Positions 34,289 through 44,198 of a stretch of DNA of 64,000 bases are shown one piece after another. Numbering within the stretch: the stretch's first letter is position 1; each line of letters opens with the position of its first letter. The notes under the pieces are model-generated. The model saw only the letters and a list, made by a program, of their open reading frames with translations. It did no database searches and was not told the origin of the DNA. Source of the DNA: Achromobacter ruhlandii (lineage in GTDB: Bacteria > Pseudomonadota > Gammaproteobacteria > Burkholderiales > Burkholderiaceae_B); NCBI RefSeq assembly GCF_902859695.1, contig NZ_CADIJL010000002.1:310001-374000 (forward strand). Direction: 5' to 3'. A program made the translations under genes and the position numbers.

Positions 34289-35284
34289 TCATTGGGTCTG
34301 GATATGCCGTCTCTTGATGATCTCCCCGTAGCGCGCGCGTTCGCTGGCCGCCAGCGCCTGCAGTTCCTGCGGCGTCGAACCGTGCGCCAGCGCGCCCTGC
34401 GATTCGAGCTTGGCCTGCATCGCCGGGTCGCTGGCCACCTCGCGGATCGCGGCCGACAGCTTGTCGATCACCGCCTGCGGCGTGCCCGCCGGCGCCAGCA
34501 CCGCCGTCCAAGAGCCGGTCTGCGCGTTCTTGACGCCGGCCTCGTCGATGGTCGGCACGTCGGGCAGGGCGGGCGAACGCGTCGCGCCGGTCACCGCCAG
34601 CGCGCGCAGCTTGCCGGAGTTGACGTAGGGAATGGTCTCCAGCACCGATGCGAACAGCATGTCGACGCGGCCCGCCATCAGGTCGGTCATGGCCGGGCCG
34701 CCGCCCTTGTAGGGCACGTGCATCAGGTCGGTGCCGGTGGCCTGCTGGAAAATCTCGCCCGACAGGTGCGGCGCGCCGCCGGTGCCGGAACTGGCGAAGG
34801 TGTGCTTGCCGGGTTGCGCGCGCGCCAGCGTCACCAGGTCCTTCACGTTCTTGGCGGGCAGGGTGGTGGGCACCACCAGCACGAACGGCAGGTCCGAGAA
34901 CAGCGATACCGGCGCGAACGCGGTGGCCGGATCGGAATGCAGCTTGTAGATCCACGGATTGATCGCCAGCATGCCCGAATTGGCGAACAGCAGCGTGTAG
35001 CCGTCGGGGTTGGCGCGCGCCACCAGATCGGCGGCGATCTGCCCGCCGGCGCCAGGGCGGTTGTCCACCACCACCGAGGCCGCCAGCTTGTCGCCCAGCG
35101 CCGCCGCCAGCAGGCGCGCCGAAATGTCGGTGCCACCGCCCGGCGAGAACGGCACGATCAGGTTGATCGGGCGGTCCGGGAACGGCGCGGCCTGCGCCGC
35201 GGCGGGCAGGGCGCCACAGGCGGCCAGGGCCAGGGCCGCGGCAAGGAAGCGGCGGCGCGGGCGTGCGGAATTGCGTGTCTCCAT
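34289..35284 (-). CDS. Bug-type tripartite tricarboxylate transporter substrate-binding protein
   Basis: A 331-aa secreted binding protein. The N-terminus METRNSARPRRRFLAAALAL contains an Arg-Arg pair ahead of the hydrophobic stretch, reminiscent of but not a full Tat motif. Bug signatures are FPDRPINLIVPFSPGGGTDISAR and VVVDNRPGAGGQIAADLVA, then LMHVPYKGGGPAMTDLMAGRVD. It would present a carboxylate ligand to a TctAB permease encoded elsewhere. It is divergent from a LysR gene. Confidence 0.9.
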   Translation of the reverse strand: METRNSARPRRRFLAAALALAACGALPAAAQAAPFPDRPINLIVPFSPGGGTDISARLLAAALGDKLAASVVVDNRPGAGGQIAADLVARANPDGYTLLFANSGMLAINPWIYKLHSDPATAFAPVSLFSDLPFVLVVPTTLPAKNVKDLVTLARAQPGKHTFASSGTGGAPHLSGEIFQQATGTDLMHVPYKGGGPAMTDLMAGRVDMLFASVLETIPYVNSGKLRALAVTGATRSPALPDVPTIDEAGVKNAQTGSWTAVLAPAGTPQAVIDKLSAAIREVASDPAMQAKLESQGALAHGSTPQELQALAASERARYGEIIKRRHIQTQ

Positions 35285-35344
35285 GGTCTTCTCTTTGTAG
35301 TAGTGAGCGGCGCGGGCCGCGGAAAGTCGATGCTGCGATGGCAC

Positions 35345-35458
35345 TCCTTTCGCGGGGCGGAAAAACGCGCCCCGGTGCTGCGGCCGAGTATAGGAACGCC
35401 GGCCGATGGATGACTATTCGAGCTATAAATAGCATTGATCAATTCAAGGATTGAATCG
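35345..35458. promoter_or_regulatory. Divergent bug / lysR operator region
   Basis: CTATT ... AATAG at 35414-35432 encloses a 9-bp spacer, a LysR-type dyad. It is followed by the perfect palindrome ATTGATCAAT at 35434-35443, only 15 bp before the lysR start. These are the best operator candidates for the divergent LysR protein. Confidence 0.55.
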
Positions 35459-36349
35459 ATGGAATTCCGCCAGCTCGAATGCTTCATCGCCGTGGCCGAG
35501 GAGCTGCACTTCGGCCGCGCCGCCCAGCGCCTGTGCATGACGCAGCCGCCGCTGTCGCGCCAGATCCAGTTGCTGGAGCAGGATCTGGGTGTGACGCTGT
35601 TCGAGCGCAGCAGCCGCCAGGTCGAACTGAGCGCCGCTGGCCGCCGCTTCCTGCGCGACGCGCGCCACCTGCTGGAATACTCGGCCCGCGCCACCGCCAG
35701 CGCCCGCCGCACCGCCGGCGGCGACGCCGGCCACATCACGCTGGGCTTCACGGCGGTGGCCTCGTACCGCCTGATGCCATCGCTCATCATGCGGGCGCGC
35801 AAGCGGCTGCCCGGCGTGGAGATCCAGTTGCGCGAAACCGTCAGCACCGACCTGTCGCGCCTGCTGCTGGCGCGGGAACTGGACGCGATCCTGGCGCGCA
35901 GCGTGCCGCGGCAGGCCGGCATCGAGGCCCGCCTGATCGAGCGCGAGCCGCTGGTGCTGGCGCTGCCGGCGGATTCACCGCTGTGCGAACAGGAGGTGGT
36001 GTCGCTGCGGCTGCTGCAGGGCCAGCCCTTCGTGCTGTATTCGCCGCGCGAAGGCAAATACTTCTATGACCGCATCGTCGGCGCATTCGGCCTGGCCGAC
36101 GTGCAGCCCGACTACGTGCAGCGCGCCAGCCAGACGCATACCTTGCTGGCGCTGGTGCGGGCCGGACTGGGCGTGGGCATCGTGCCCGATTCGGCGCGCG
36201 AGCTGCGCCTGGAGGGGGTGGAGTTTCGGTCGCTGGGCCAGCGCGACCTGTATGCCGATATGTACCTGGCCTGGCATGCGCAGCACGACAATCCGGCGCT
36301 GGAAGCCTTCCTGCGGCAGGTGGCCGAGGTGCTGCCCCCCGCGCCCTGA
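35459..36349 (+). CDS. LysR-family regulator
   Basis: A 296-aa LTTR with HTH MEFRQLECFIAVAEELHFGR, then AAQRLCMTQPPLSRQIQLLE, a BenM/CatM-like N-terminus. The effector domain includes ITLGFTAVASYRLMPSLIMR and a C-terminal LLALVRAGLGVGIVPDSA. ATG 35459 is selected (AAGGA upstream) over an ATG at 35435. It is divergent from and probably controls the Bug/2-hydroxyacid dehydrogenase unit. BenM-like LTTRs usually sense aromatic or short-chain acids, consistent with the neighbour's function but not proof. Confidence 0.87.
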   Translation: MEFRQLECFIAVAEELHFGRAAQRLCMTQPPLSRQIQLLEQDLGVTLFERSSRQVELSAAGRRFLRDARHLLEYSARATASARRTAGGDAGHITLGFTAVASYRLMPSLIMRARKRLPGVEIQLRETVSTDLSRLLLARELDAILARSVPRQAGIEARLIEREPLVLALPADSPLCEQEVVSLRLLQGQPFVLYSPREGKYFYDRIVGAFGLADVQPDYVQRASQTHTLLALVRAGLGVGIVPDSARELRLEGVEFRSLGQRDLYADMYLAWHAQHDNPALEAFLRQVAEVLPPAP

Positions 36350-36388
36350 AGGGGGCGACAGCCGGGGGCGAGCCCGGCGTGTCGTCGC

Positions 36389-36487
36389 CGTTCAACGCGA
36401 TGGGCAGGGCATTGCGCAGGCGCCCGTGGCGTTCAACGCAACCGGCCAGGGCATTGCATGGCGTTCGCGGCGTTCAACGCGACACGG
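36389..36487. repeat. 41-bp direct repeat, about 2.4 copies
   Basis: CGTTCAACGC recurs at 36389, 36430 and 36471, exactly 41 bp apart. The first two units also share CAGGGCATTGC. The last copy supplies the stop codon region of the gene at 36474. Confidence 0.75.
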
Positions 36488-37058
36488 CGTTCGCATCCCA
36501 CTTCAGGCTCTCGATGATCCGCAGTCCGTCCCGGTGGCGCTGTTCGCCGGTCTCGCACGACTTGCAGATCGCGCCGACGTACAGGCCGTCGACCACCGTC
36601 TCGGCGAACACGCCCGACCGGTACTGGTGCCGCGCATCGGTCTCGACCCGGTACCAATCCCGATCGCCGATCCGCACCCGCTCCAGCGGCTGGCGGATAT
36701 CGGCATCGGGACTGGTCGCGCGCAGCACCGCCCGCAACCGGAAATAGCGCTTGAGCGGCGAGGCATAAAGCGCTTGCAAGCGGGCGTCATCGTCGTCGCC
36801 TTCGAGCGGCTTGGCTTGCATCAGCAGGGTGCAGGTTTCCTGCGTCTGTTCGCACGCCTCGCTTTCGCAGACCAGTTGCACGCGCCGCATGCCGCTGCGC
36901 GAGACCTCGCCTTGTGGCGAGCCGTCCACCACCCAGCCCTCTGGCAGCTGCACCGACAGGCCATGCGGCAGATCGAGGGTGCCGGCGGAAGCGGCCGGCG
37001 CCAGCGCGCCAAGCGCCGCGCACAGGGCCGCCAGGCGGATCAAGGCCGGCCCGCTCAT
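36474..37058 (-). CDS. Secreted protein of unknown function
   Basis: A 194-aa protein with a signal peptide (MSGPALIRLAALCAALGALA, cleavage after ASA). The mature part is mainly beta with Cys pairs (VCESEACEQTQETC and CKSCETG) suited to disulfides. It contains GLSVQLPEGWVV near the N-terminus, like periplasmic DUF-type proteins with an LP(x)GW strand. It starts inside the stop codon of the membrane-protein gene (ATGA overlap), so the two are an operon. No function can be assigned. Confidence 0.65.
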   Translation of the reverse strand: MSGPALIRLAALCAALGALAPAASAGTLDLPHGLSVQLPEGWVVDGSPQGEVSRSGMRRVQLVCESEACEQTQETCTLLMQAKPLEGDDDDARLQALYASPLKRYFRLRAVLRATSPDADIRQPLERVRIGDRDWYRVETDARHQYRSGVFAETVVDGLYVGAICKSCETGEQRHRDGLRIIESLKWDANAVSR

Positions 37059-38359
37059 GGCGTACCCCCGCGCGGGCGATGGTCACCGCCCGCCCCGCCC
37101 GTGAGAATGCGTTCGAACAGCGCCAACTGCTCCGCGCCCAGCGCGCGTCGGGGCAGGATCAGCGGTTCGCCCTCCCGCCGCATCAGGATCAGGTGTTCGC
37201 CTTGCCGCTCGACCCGGTCGAAGCCGGCCGTCGCGAAGCTGTTGACCCAACCGTCCTGCCAGACCTCGAGCCGATCGTCATACAGCCGCGCCTCGTGTTC
37301 CTCGGCCGGCATGCGTCGGTGCATCTGCCCGGCCAGCTTGTACGCGTGGCGGCGCCGGGACCAGGGATGCAGCAGGATGATGACGGCCAGGATGGCCCAG
37401 AACCCCAGCGTGATCTTCCAGAAACTGTCCGTGAACATCTCGCCGAACAGCGGCCAGGCATAGCGCAGCGGCACCCGCTCGGGATCCAGCAGCCACAGCA
37501 GCACGAATATCAGCGGTACCAGCAGGGCGGTCAGCACGAAGGCCAGCAGGAAACCGCGCTGGCGGCGCCGCCGCATGCCGGGACGTTCGATCTGCCACGA
37601 GATCGCGGCGGCCCGGTCTTCCTGGTTCAGCAGGAAGCGCGTCGTCAGCAGCGGCGGCGCGGCCTCGGGCGCCTGCCGCGCTTGCGGCGGGTGCTGCGTC
37701 GCGTCCGGAGCGCCGGCGTGGCAGGATGCGGCCCACGCCTTGATGCGCGCCACCTGCTCGTCGGATAGCGCCTGTCGCGGCAGGGCGTACACGTCCTCGA
37801 TGTTGCGCAACTGGATGAACAGGTGGCCGGGCGCCTCGGCAAGCCCCTGGATGCGCGAGCACGCCATGGCCGTCTTGCGTCCCGGCAGGGTGACGGTAAG
37901 CCCGCCAGGCTGAAAGTGATAGAGCGGGTGGATGGTCTGGTCGAGCCCTTCGTCGCGGCACCAGCGCGCCAGGCGCCCGCGCACGATCGCCGGATGGCGG
38001 AAGTAGTAGATCAGCACCGGGATGGCCACGACCAGGATGGGCACGCCGTCCAGGCCGAACAGGTCGTGAAAGAAGCGCGAGAGGAACGGGCCAAAGCCCT
38101 GCTCGCCGCTATCGCGCCAGGAAGAGAATCCCAGCATCCCCAACAGCGCCAGCACCACCCACGCCAGGAGGTACAGCGCGCGCCGCCGGGCGGCCCCGAA
38201 CATGTCCGCGTAGCTGAACAGCGCGGCCGCGATGCGGTCCTGCAGCGTGATCGGCGCGGTCAGCGAGAAACCGTCGGCCGGCATCGCGCCGGGCGCGTCG
38301 TTCGGGGGCGCAACGGGCGGCGTCAGCGTGCCGTCGGCAGCGGTGCTCGGCTCGGGCAT
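37055..38359 (-). CDS. Membrane protein with two YcxB-like halves
   Basis: A 434-aa inner-membrane protein with two pairs of hydrophobic segments (around residues 58-75 and 100-118, then 265-285 and 305-325). Each pair is followed by a soluble beta domain ending in a similar block: LFIQLRNIEDVYALPRQALS and LILMRREGEPLILPRRALGA. That block is typical of the YcxB-like C-terminal domain, so the protein looks like an internal duplication. The linker between the halves is Pro/Ala/Gln-rich. The start is ATG 38359. A (CGGGG)7 tract lies 42 bp upstream of the start codon and could affect expression. Confidence 0.65.
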   Translation of the reverse strand: MPEPSTAADGTLTPPVAPPNDAPGAMPADGFSLTAPITLQDRIAAALFSYADMFGAARRRALYLLAWVVLALLGMLGFSSWRDSGEQGFGPFLSRFFHDLFGLDGVPILVVAIPVLIYYFRHPAIVRGRLARWCRDEGLDQTIHPLYHFQPGGLTVTLPGRKTAMACSRIQGLAEAPGHLFIQLRNIEDVYALPRQALSDEQVARIKAWAASCHAGAPDATQHPPQARQAPEAAPPLLTTRFLLNQEDRAAAISWQIERPGMRRRRQRGFLLAFVLTALLVPLIFVLLWLLDPERVPLRYAWPLFGEMFTDSFWKITLGFWAILAVIILLHPWSRRRHAYKLAGQMHRRMPAEEHEARLYDDRLEVWQDGWVNSFATAGFDRVERQGEHLILMRREGEPLILPRRALGAEQLALFERILTGGAGGDHRPRGGTP

Positions 38360-38400
38360 GGGGTCTCCGTAAGGGGTTGACCCGCAATTTAGCATTGCTG
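38360..38400. promoter_or_regulatory. Leader between the repeat tract and the membrane-protein start
   Basis: Only 41 bp separate the membrane-protein start codon from the pentanucleotide tract, so any promoter must overlap or lie beyond the repeat. No clear -10/-35 pair is seen in the leader itself. Confidence 0.35.
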
Positions 38401-38440
38401 CGGGGCGGGGCGGGGCGGGGCGGGGCGGGGCGGGGCGGGA
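38401..38440. repeat. Pentanucleotide repeat (CGGGG)7 plus one variant unit
   Basis: Seven perfect CGGGG units at 38401-38435 and a final CGGGA at 38436-38440. The plus strand can fold into stacked G-quadruplexes, and the unit length is prone to slipped-strand mispairing. Confidence 0.9.
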
Positions 38441-38511
38441 CGAGCCGAGACGGCACTAGGCTAGGCGGGACGGGGAGAGGCGCGGCGGGGAGAGGCAGGG
38501 CGCGATGAGGC

Positions 38512-38700
38512 AGGGCGCGATGAGGCGGGACGCGGTGAGGCGGGACGCGGTGAGGCGGGACGCGGTGAGGCGGGACGCGGCGAGGCAAGGCAACGCGAGG
38601 CAAGGCAACGCGAGGCAAAGCAACGCGAGGCGAGGCAACGCGAGGCAAGGCAACGCGAGGCGAGGCAACGCAAGGCAAGGCAACGCGAGGCAAGGCGCGC
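38512..38700. repeat. 15-bp minisatellite, about 13 copies
   Basis: A run of 15-bp units with two sub-families: GGTGAGGCGGGACGC-type copies at about 38512-38587 and GCGAGGCAAGGCAAC-type copies at about 38580-38695. Because 15 is a multiple of three, most frames stay open on both strands and yield spurious pentapeptide-repeat ORFs. Confidence 0.85.
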
Positions 38701-38722
38701 GACCAAGCGCGCGCCGCCGCTG

Positions 38723-39112
38723 TCAGGCCGGCATCTTCTTCTTGCCCAGCAGCGCCAGCGTCAGCGCGCGGCCACGGCTCATGAAGGGATACAGCGCCGC
38801 CGACAGGCACGGGCGGCGGAAGATGGCCGCATTGATCTGGTTGAACAGGTCGCTGTCGGAACTGAGCAGCGCCAGCCGGTTGATGCAATCGGCGCCCCAG
38901 TAGATGTGCCCCTCCAGCCGCAGCAGCATGCCGTCGTTCAGGTCATAGCCACGGTCGCGGAAATACGCCACCAGTTCGGGATGCTGGCGCATGTCGAGCA
39001 ATTCGACCGGGCCGACGGCCTTGCGCAACTGCACCATCCGCACGTAGTTGGTGCAGAACGGGCAGTCGCCGTCGTACAGCAGGAAGTTGCGGGGCGCGGT
39101 ATCCGTATCCAT
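38723..39112 (-). CDS. DCC-family thiol-disulfide oxidoreductase-like protein (DUF393)
   Basis: A 129-aa protein with the family-defining N-terminal motif LLYDGDCPFCTNYVRMVQ (Asp-x-x-Cys-x-x-Cys). It continues with ELLDMRQHPELVAYFRDRGYDLNDGMLL and HIYWGADCINRLALLS, as in DUF393/DCC proteins predicted to have a thioredoxin-like fold. ATG 39112 (MDTDT) is the natural start. Redox partners are unknown. The minisatellite lies directly downstream of its stop codon. Confidence 0.85.
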   Translation of the reverse strand: MDTDTAPRNFLLYDGDCPFCTNYVRMVQLRKAVGPVELLDMRQHPELVAYFRDRGYDLNDGMLLRLEGHIYWGADCINRLALLSSDSDLFNQINAAIFRRPCLSAALYPFMSRGRALTLALLGKKKMPA

Positions 39113-39350
39113 GACGTACAGCTTACCAGCGGCGGGCGTCGCTTGCTTGGGGTGCCGGGATGCCGCCGACGCACGATTGGAAGCGGCGCATGACTCGCGC
39201 GCCGCCATGCGCCAGCGGCGCGCGCAGCCATGCGGCGCAGTGACGGCCCGCGGTCATGGTGGGGAGGTGTGTGGGGCGCAGGCATGCGCGTAGGGATAGG
39301 GCGCAGGGACAGGCCACTGGGATCGCGCGCCGCGATGCGCGGCCTGCCGC

Positions 39351-39971
39351 TCAGGCCTCCTCATCCGCCCACGCCAGCGCCATGGCGTAATCGCGCACGT
39401 CCGCCGGCCATGCGGCCACCTGCCGCGTGAAACCCGCGCGATCATCGGCATACAGCGCCCGCGTGGCCTCCTCGAAGCCCGGCAGGTTGCCGCCCATGCT
39501 CGACATGAAGTGGTACGCCGCTTCCTGCCGCTGGCGCCGCTGGTCGCGCGCCTCGTTGTCGCGGCGCGCCTGTTCCACCAGTTTGCGCAGCGCCACCGAC
39601 GCGCCGCCCGGCTGCGCCGCCAGCCAGTCCCAGTGGCGCGGCAGCAGCGTTACCTCGCGCGGCACCACGCCCAGCTTGGGCCGGCCGCGGCCGCGCGGGG
39701 CGGCGTCGGCGCCGTCCGCTTCCTCGGCGGGCGCGGGGGCGGCATCGGCCGGCGCCTGATAGCGCGCGCGGATGTCGGCGTCAGCGCCGCGCAGGTCCAG
39801 GTCGACCTGCTTGCCGGTATGGTCGTCGAACACCAGGATCGCGCCGTCGCCATGACGGTTGGCGTGACCGTCCTGGGCCTGCTTGACGGCCAGGGCGACC
39901 TCGGCGAGCGCGCCACGCGCCAGCAGGCGGTGGCCTTCGAAAGCGGTATGGGGAAGGAGAGGTTGGGTCAT
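39351..39971 (-). CDS. DUF2239 family protein
   Basis: A 206-aa cytoplasmic protein. The C-terminal segment AYHFMSSMGGNLPGFEEATRALYADD is the DUF2239 hallmark. The N-terminal FEGHRLLARGALAEVALAVKQA and LVFDDHTGKQVDLDLRG also match. The middle (RGRGRPKLGVVPREVTLLPRHWDWLAAQPGGASVALRKLVE) resembles a small ribbon-helix-helix/AT-hook-like DNA-binding region. A 16-bp palindrome starts 16 bp upstream of its start codon. Autoregulation is possible. Function is unknown. Confidence 0.85.
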   Translation of the reverse strand: MTQPLLPHTAFEGHRLLARGALAEVALAVKQAQDGHANRHGDGAILVFDDHTGKQVDLDLRGADADIRARYQAPADAAPAPAEEADGADAAPRGRGRPKLGVVPREVTLLPRHWDWLAAQPGGASVALRKLVEQARRDNEARDQRRQRQEAAYHFMSSMGGNLPGFEEATRALYADDRAGFTRQVAAWPADVRDYAMALAWADEEA

Positions 39972-39987
39972 GGCTTATAGTGGGCTT

Positions 39988-40003
39988 ATTTACCCGGATA
40001 AAT
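39988..40003. promoter_or_regulatory. Palindromic operator candidate, site 1
   Basis: ATTTACCCGGATAAAT is a near-perfect palindrome (14 of 16 positions) 16 bp upstream of the DUF2239 start codon. Its inner 11 bp recur inverted at 40049-40059. Confidence 0.7.
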
Positions 40004-40044
40004 TTAATGCCTGGCATTGTGCGGCTTGCCAAAGCGCTTGTCAA

Positions 40045-40060
40045 TATGATCCGGGTAAAA
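40045..40060. promoter_or_regulatory. Palindromic operator candidate, site 2
   Basis: TATGATCCGGGTAAAA contains ATCCGGGTAAA, the exact reverse complement of TTTACCCGGAT in site 1. The two centres are 57 bp apart, compatible with cooperative binding. Confidence 0.6.
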
Positions 40061-40087
40061 ATAGTGCAAGGTCGCAACGCCTATTGA

Positions 40088-41641
<1,554 letters not shown>

Positions 41642-41672
41642 TCCCCGTACAGTCAACTACAATGTCATGCAT

Positions 41673-41727
41673 CACGCACCGGCAGAACCGCAAAATCAGT
41701 CAGCGGGTCTGCCGGTGCGGTTTTATT
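41673..41727 (+). terminator. guaB-guaA intercistronic hairpin
   Basis: GCACCGGCAGA (41676-41686) pairs perfectly with TCTGCCGGTGC (41708-41718), followed by GGTTTTATTT. It reads as an intrinsic terminator or attenuator 35 bp before guaA. It could reduce readthrough from guaB and make guaA expression partly independent. Confidence 0.75.
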
Positions 41728-41761
41728 TACAGCGATTTCATTCCTTACCGGTAGAGTCTCC

Positions 41762-43354
<1,593 letters not shown>

Positions 43355-43677
43355 TGGGGGGGCTCCATAAAAATCAACAATTTGGAAGAGTGTCTTAGAT
43401 CGCCCGTGGATGTTAATGAGAGCGTGACTCTTCTAAGTCGTTGGTTCTGAAGGGCATTGCGTGCGGGCTTTCCTCCTTTAAGCGTGCCTCAGGCAGTGAA
43501 ACTGCCGGTGGATCTGAAGGGCCGTGTGAATTTCTTCCGCTAGGCTTGGTTCATACCTCCATAAAAACTACCGTCTATGGCGGTAGTTTTTTTCTTGGAG
43601 ATCAGGATTTATAAGGGTTCGCAGGGGTATGCAGGTCTCGTGATAGGTGACGGCAATCGGCCGTTTCGATCAGGAGA
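43355..43677. other. Left margin of the guaA-downstream island
   Basis: No coding region is supported here. CTCCATAAAAA occurs at 43370-43380 and again at 43557-43567, and a strong terminator follows. The sequence is AT-richer than guaA and begins the acquired segment. Confidence 0.5.
43563..43593 (+). terminator. Intrinsic terminator
   Basis: AAAAACTACCG (43563-43573) pairs with CGGTAGTTTTT (43581-43591) and continues into a T-run. It is well placed to stop readthrough from guaA into the island. Confidence 0.85.
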
Positions 43678-43850
43678 CTATTTCCGTGTTTACAGACCTT
43701 GCCCGGCGGAATTTGAAACCTCGCGCGACCCTTACAAGGTCACCGATCGCGATGGCATGTACGCCGTCGTTTCGTTCGAAAGGGGATATTGCCTTCCGAT
43801 ACGACTACCGGGTCAACGGCCGACGACTGGAGATCGTGGCTTTAGAGTTA
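43678..43850 (+). pseudogene. Decayed N-terminus of a tyrosine (phage-type) integrase
   Basis: Reading across frames gives three pieces that line up with the Arm-DNA-binding (DUF4102-type) start of island integrases. VFTDLARRNLKPR is in one frame, DPYKVTDRDGMYAVVS in a second, and KGDIAFRYDYRVNGRRLEIVAL back in the first. The catalytic domain (R-H-R-Y) is absent. At least two frameshifts and a truncation make it non-functional. Its position immediately after guaA fits an island that integrated at the guaA 3' end and can no longer excise by its own enzyme. Confidence 0.8.
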
Positions 43851-43991
43851 GTCCTCCAATGTCACTGGGTTTTGAGGGGGCATTACCCCTCATTTTCTTC
43901 CCCTCCTATCTGGCTGGCCTCCCGTAAATATGGGAAAATTGGCAAGACTTGGCAATCAGGTTTCAGAGCCAACAAAGGCGAGGGTAGATTG

Positions 43992-44198
43992 ATGGCAGAC
44001 GCGGAAGACGAAATCCTGACATTGGATGAAGTCGCGGCCTATTTGAAGGCAGGAAAACGCACGGTCTACCGGCTCGCGGCGGACAAGAAGATTCCAGCAT
44101 TCAAGCTTGGCGGTACTTGGCGGTTCCGCAAGGCTGATCTGGAGCAATGGATTGCGCGTCAAACAACAGGCGATAGCAATCCCAGGAAAAAAGCATGA
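43992..44198 (+). CDS. Excisionase-type helix-turn-helix protein leading the R-M operon
   Basis: A 68-aa MerR/excisionase-family HTH: LTLDEVAAYLKAGKRTVYRL is the helix-turn-helix and IPAFKLGGTWRFRKADLEQWI the wing and recognition continuation. Start ATG 43992. The stop overlaps the hsdM start (ATGA), so it is the first cistron of the type I system. Such small HTH proteins often head R-M operons and may control their expression; it could alternatively be the island's former excisionase. Confidence 0.82.
   Translation: MADAEDEILTLDEVAAYLKAGKRTVYRLAADKKIPAFKLGGTWRFRKADLEQWIARQTTGDSNPRKKA

Noticed and set aside
38512-38700. CRISPR-like array
   Set aside because: Units are contiguous 15-mers with no unique spacers, and no cas genes are nearby.
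38505-38903. Plus-strand ORF encoding RQGNA/RRGNA pentapeptide repeats
   Set aside because: The repeats come from the 15-bp minisatellite, which leaves all frames open. There is no ribosome site, and the frame runs antisense into the DCC-family gene.
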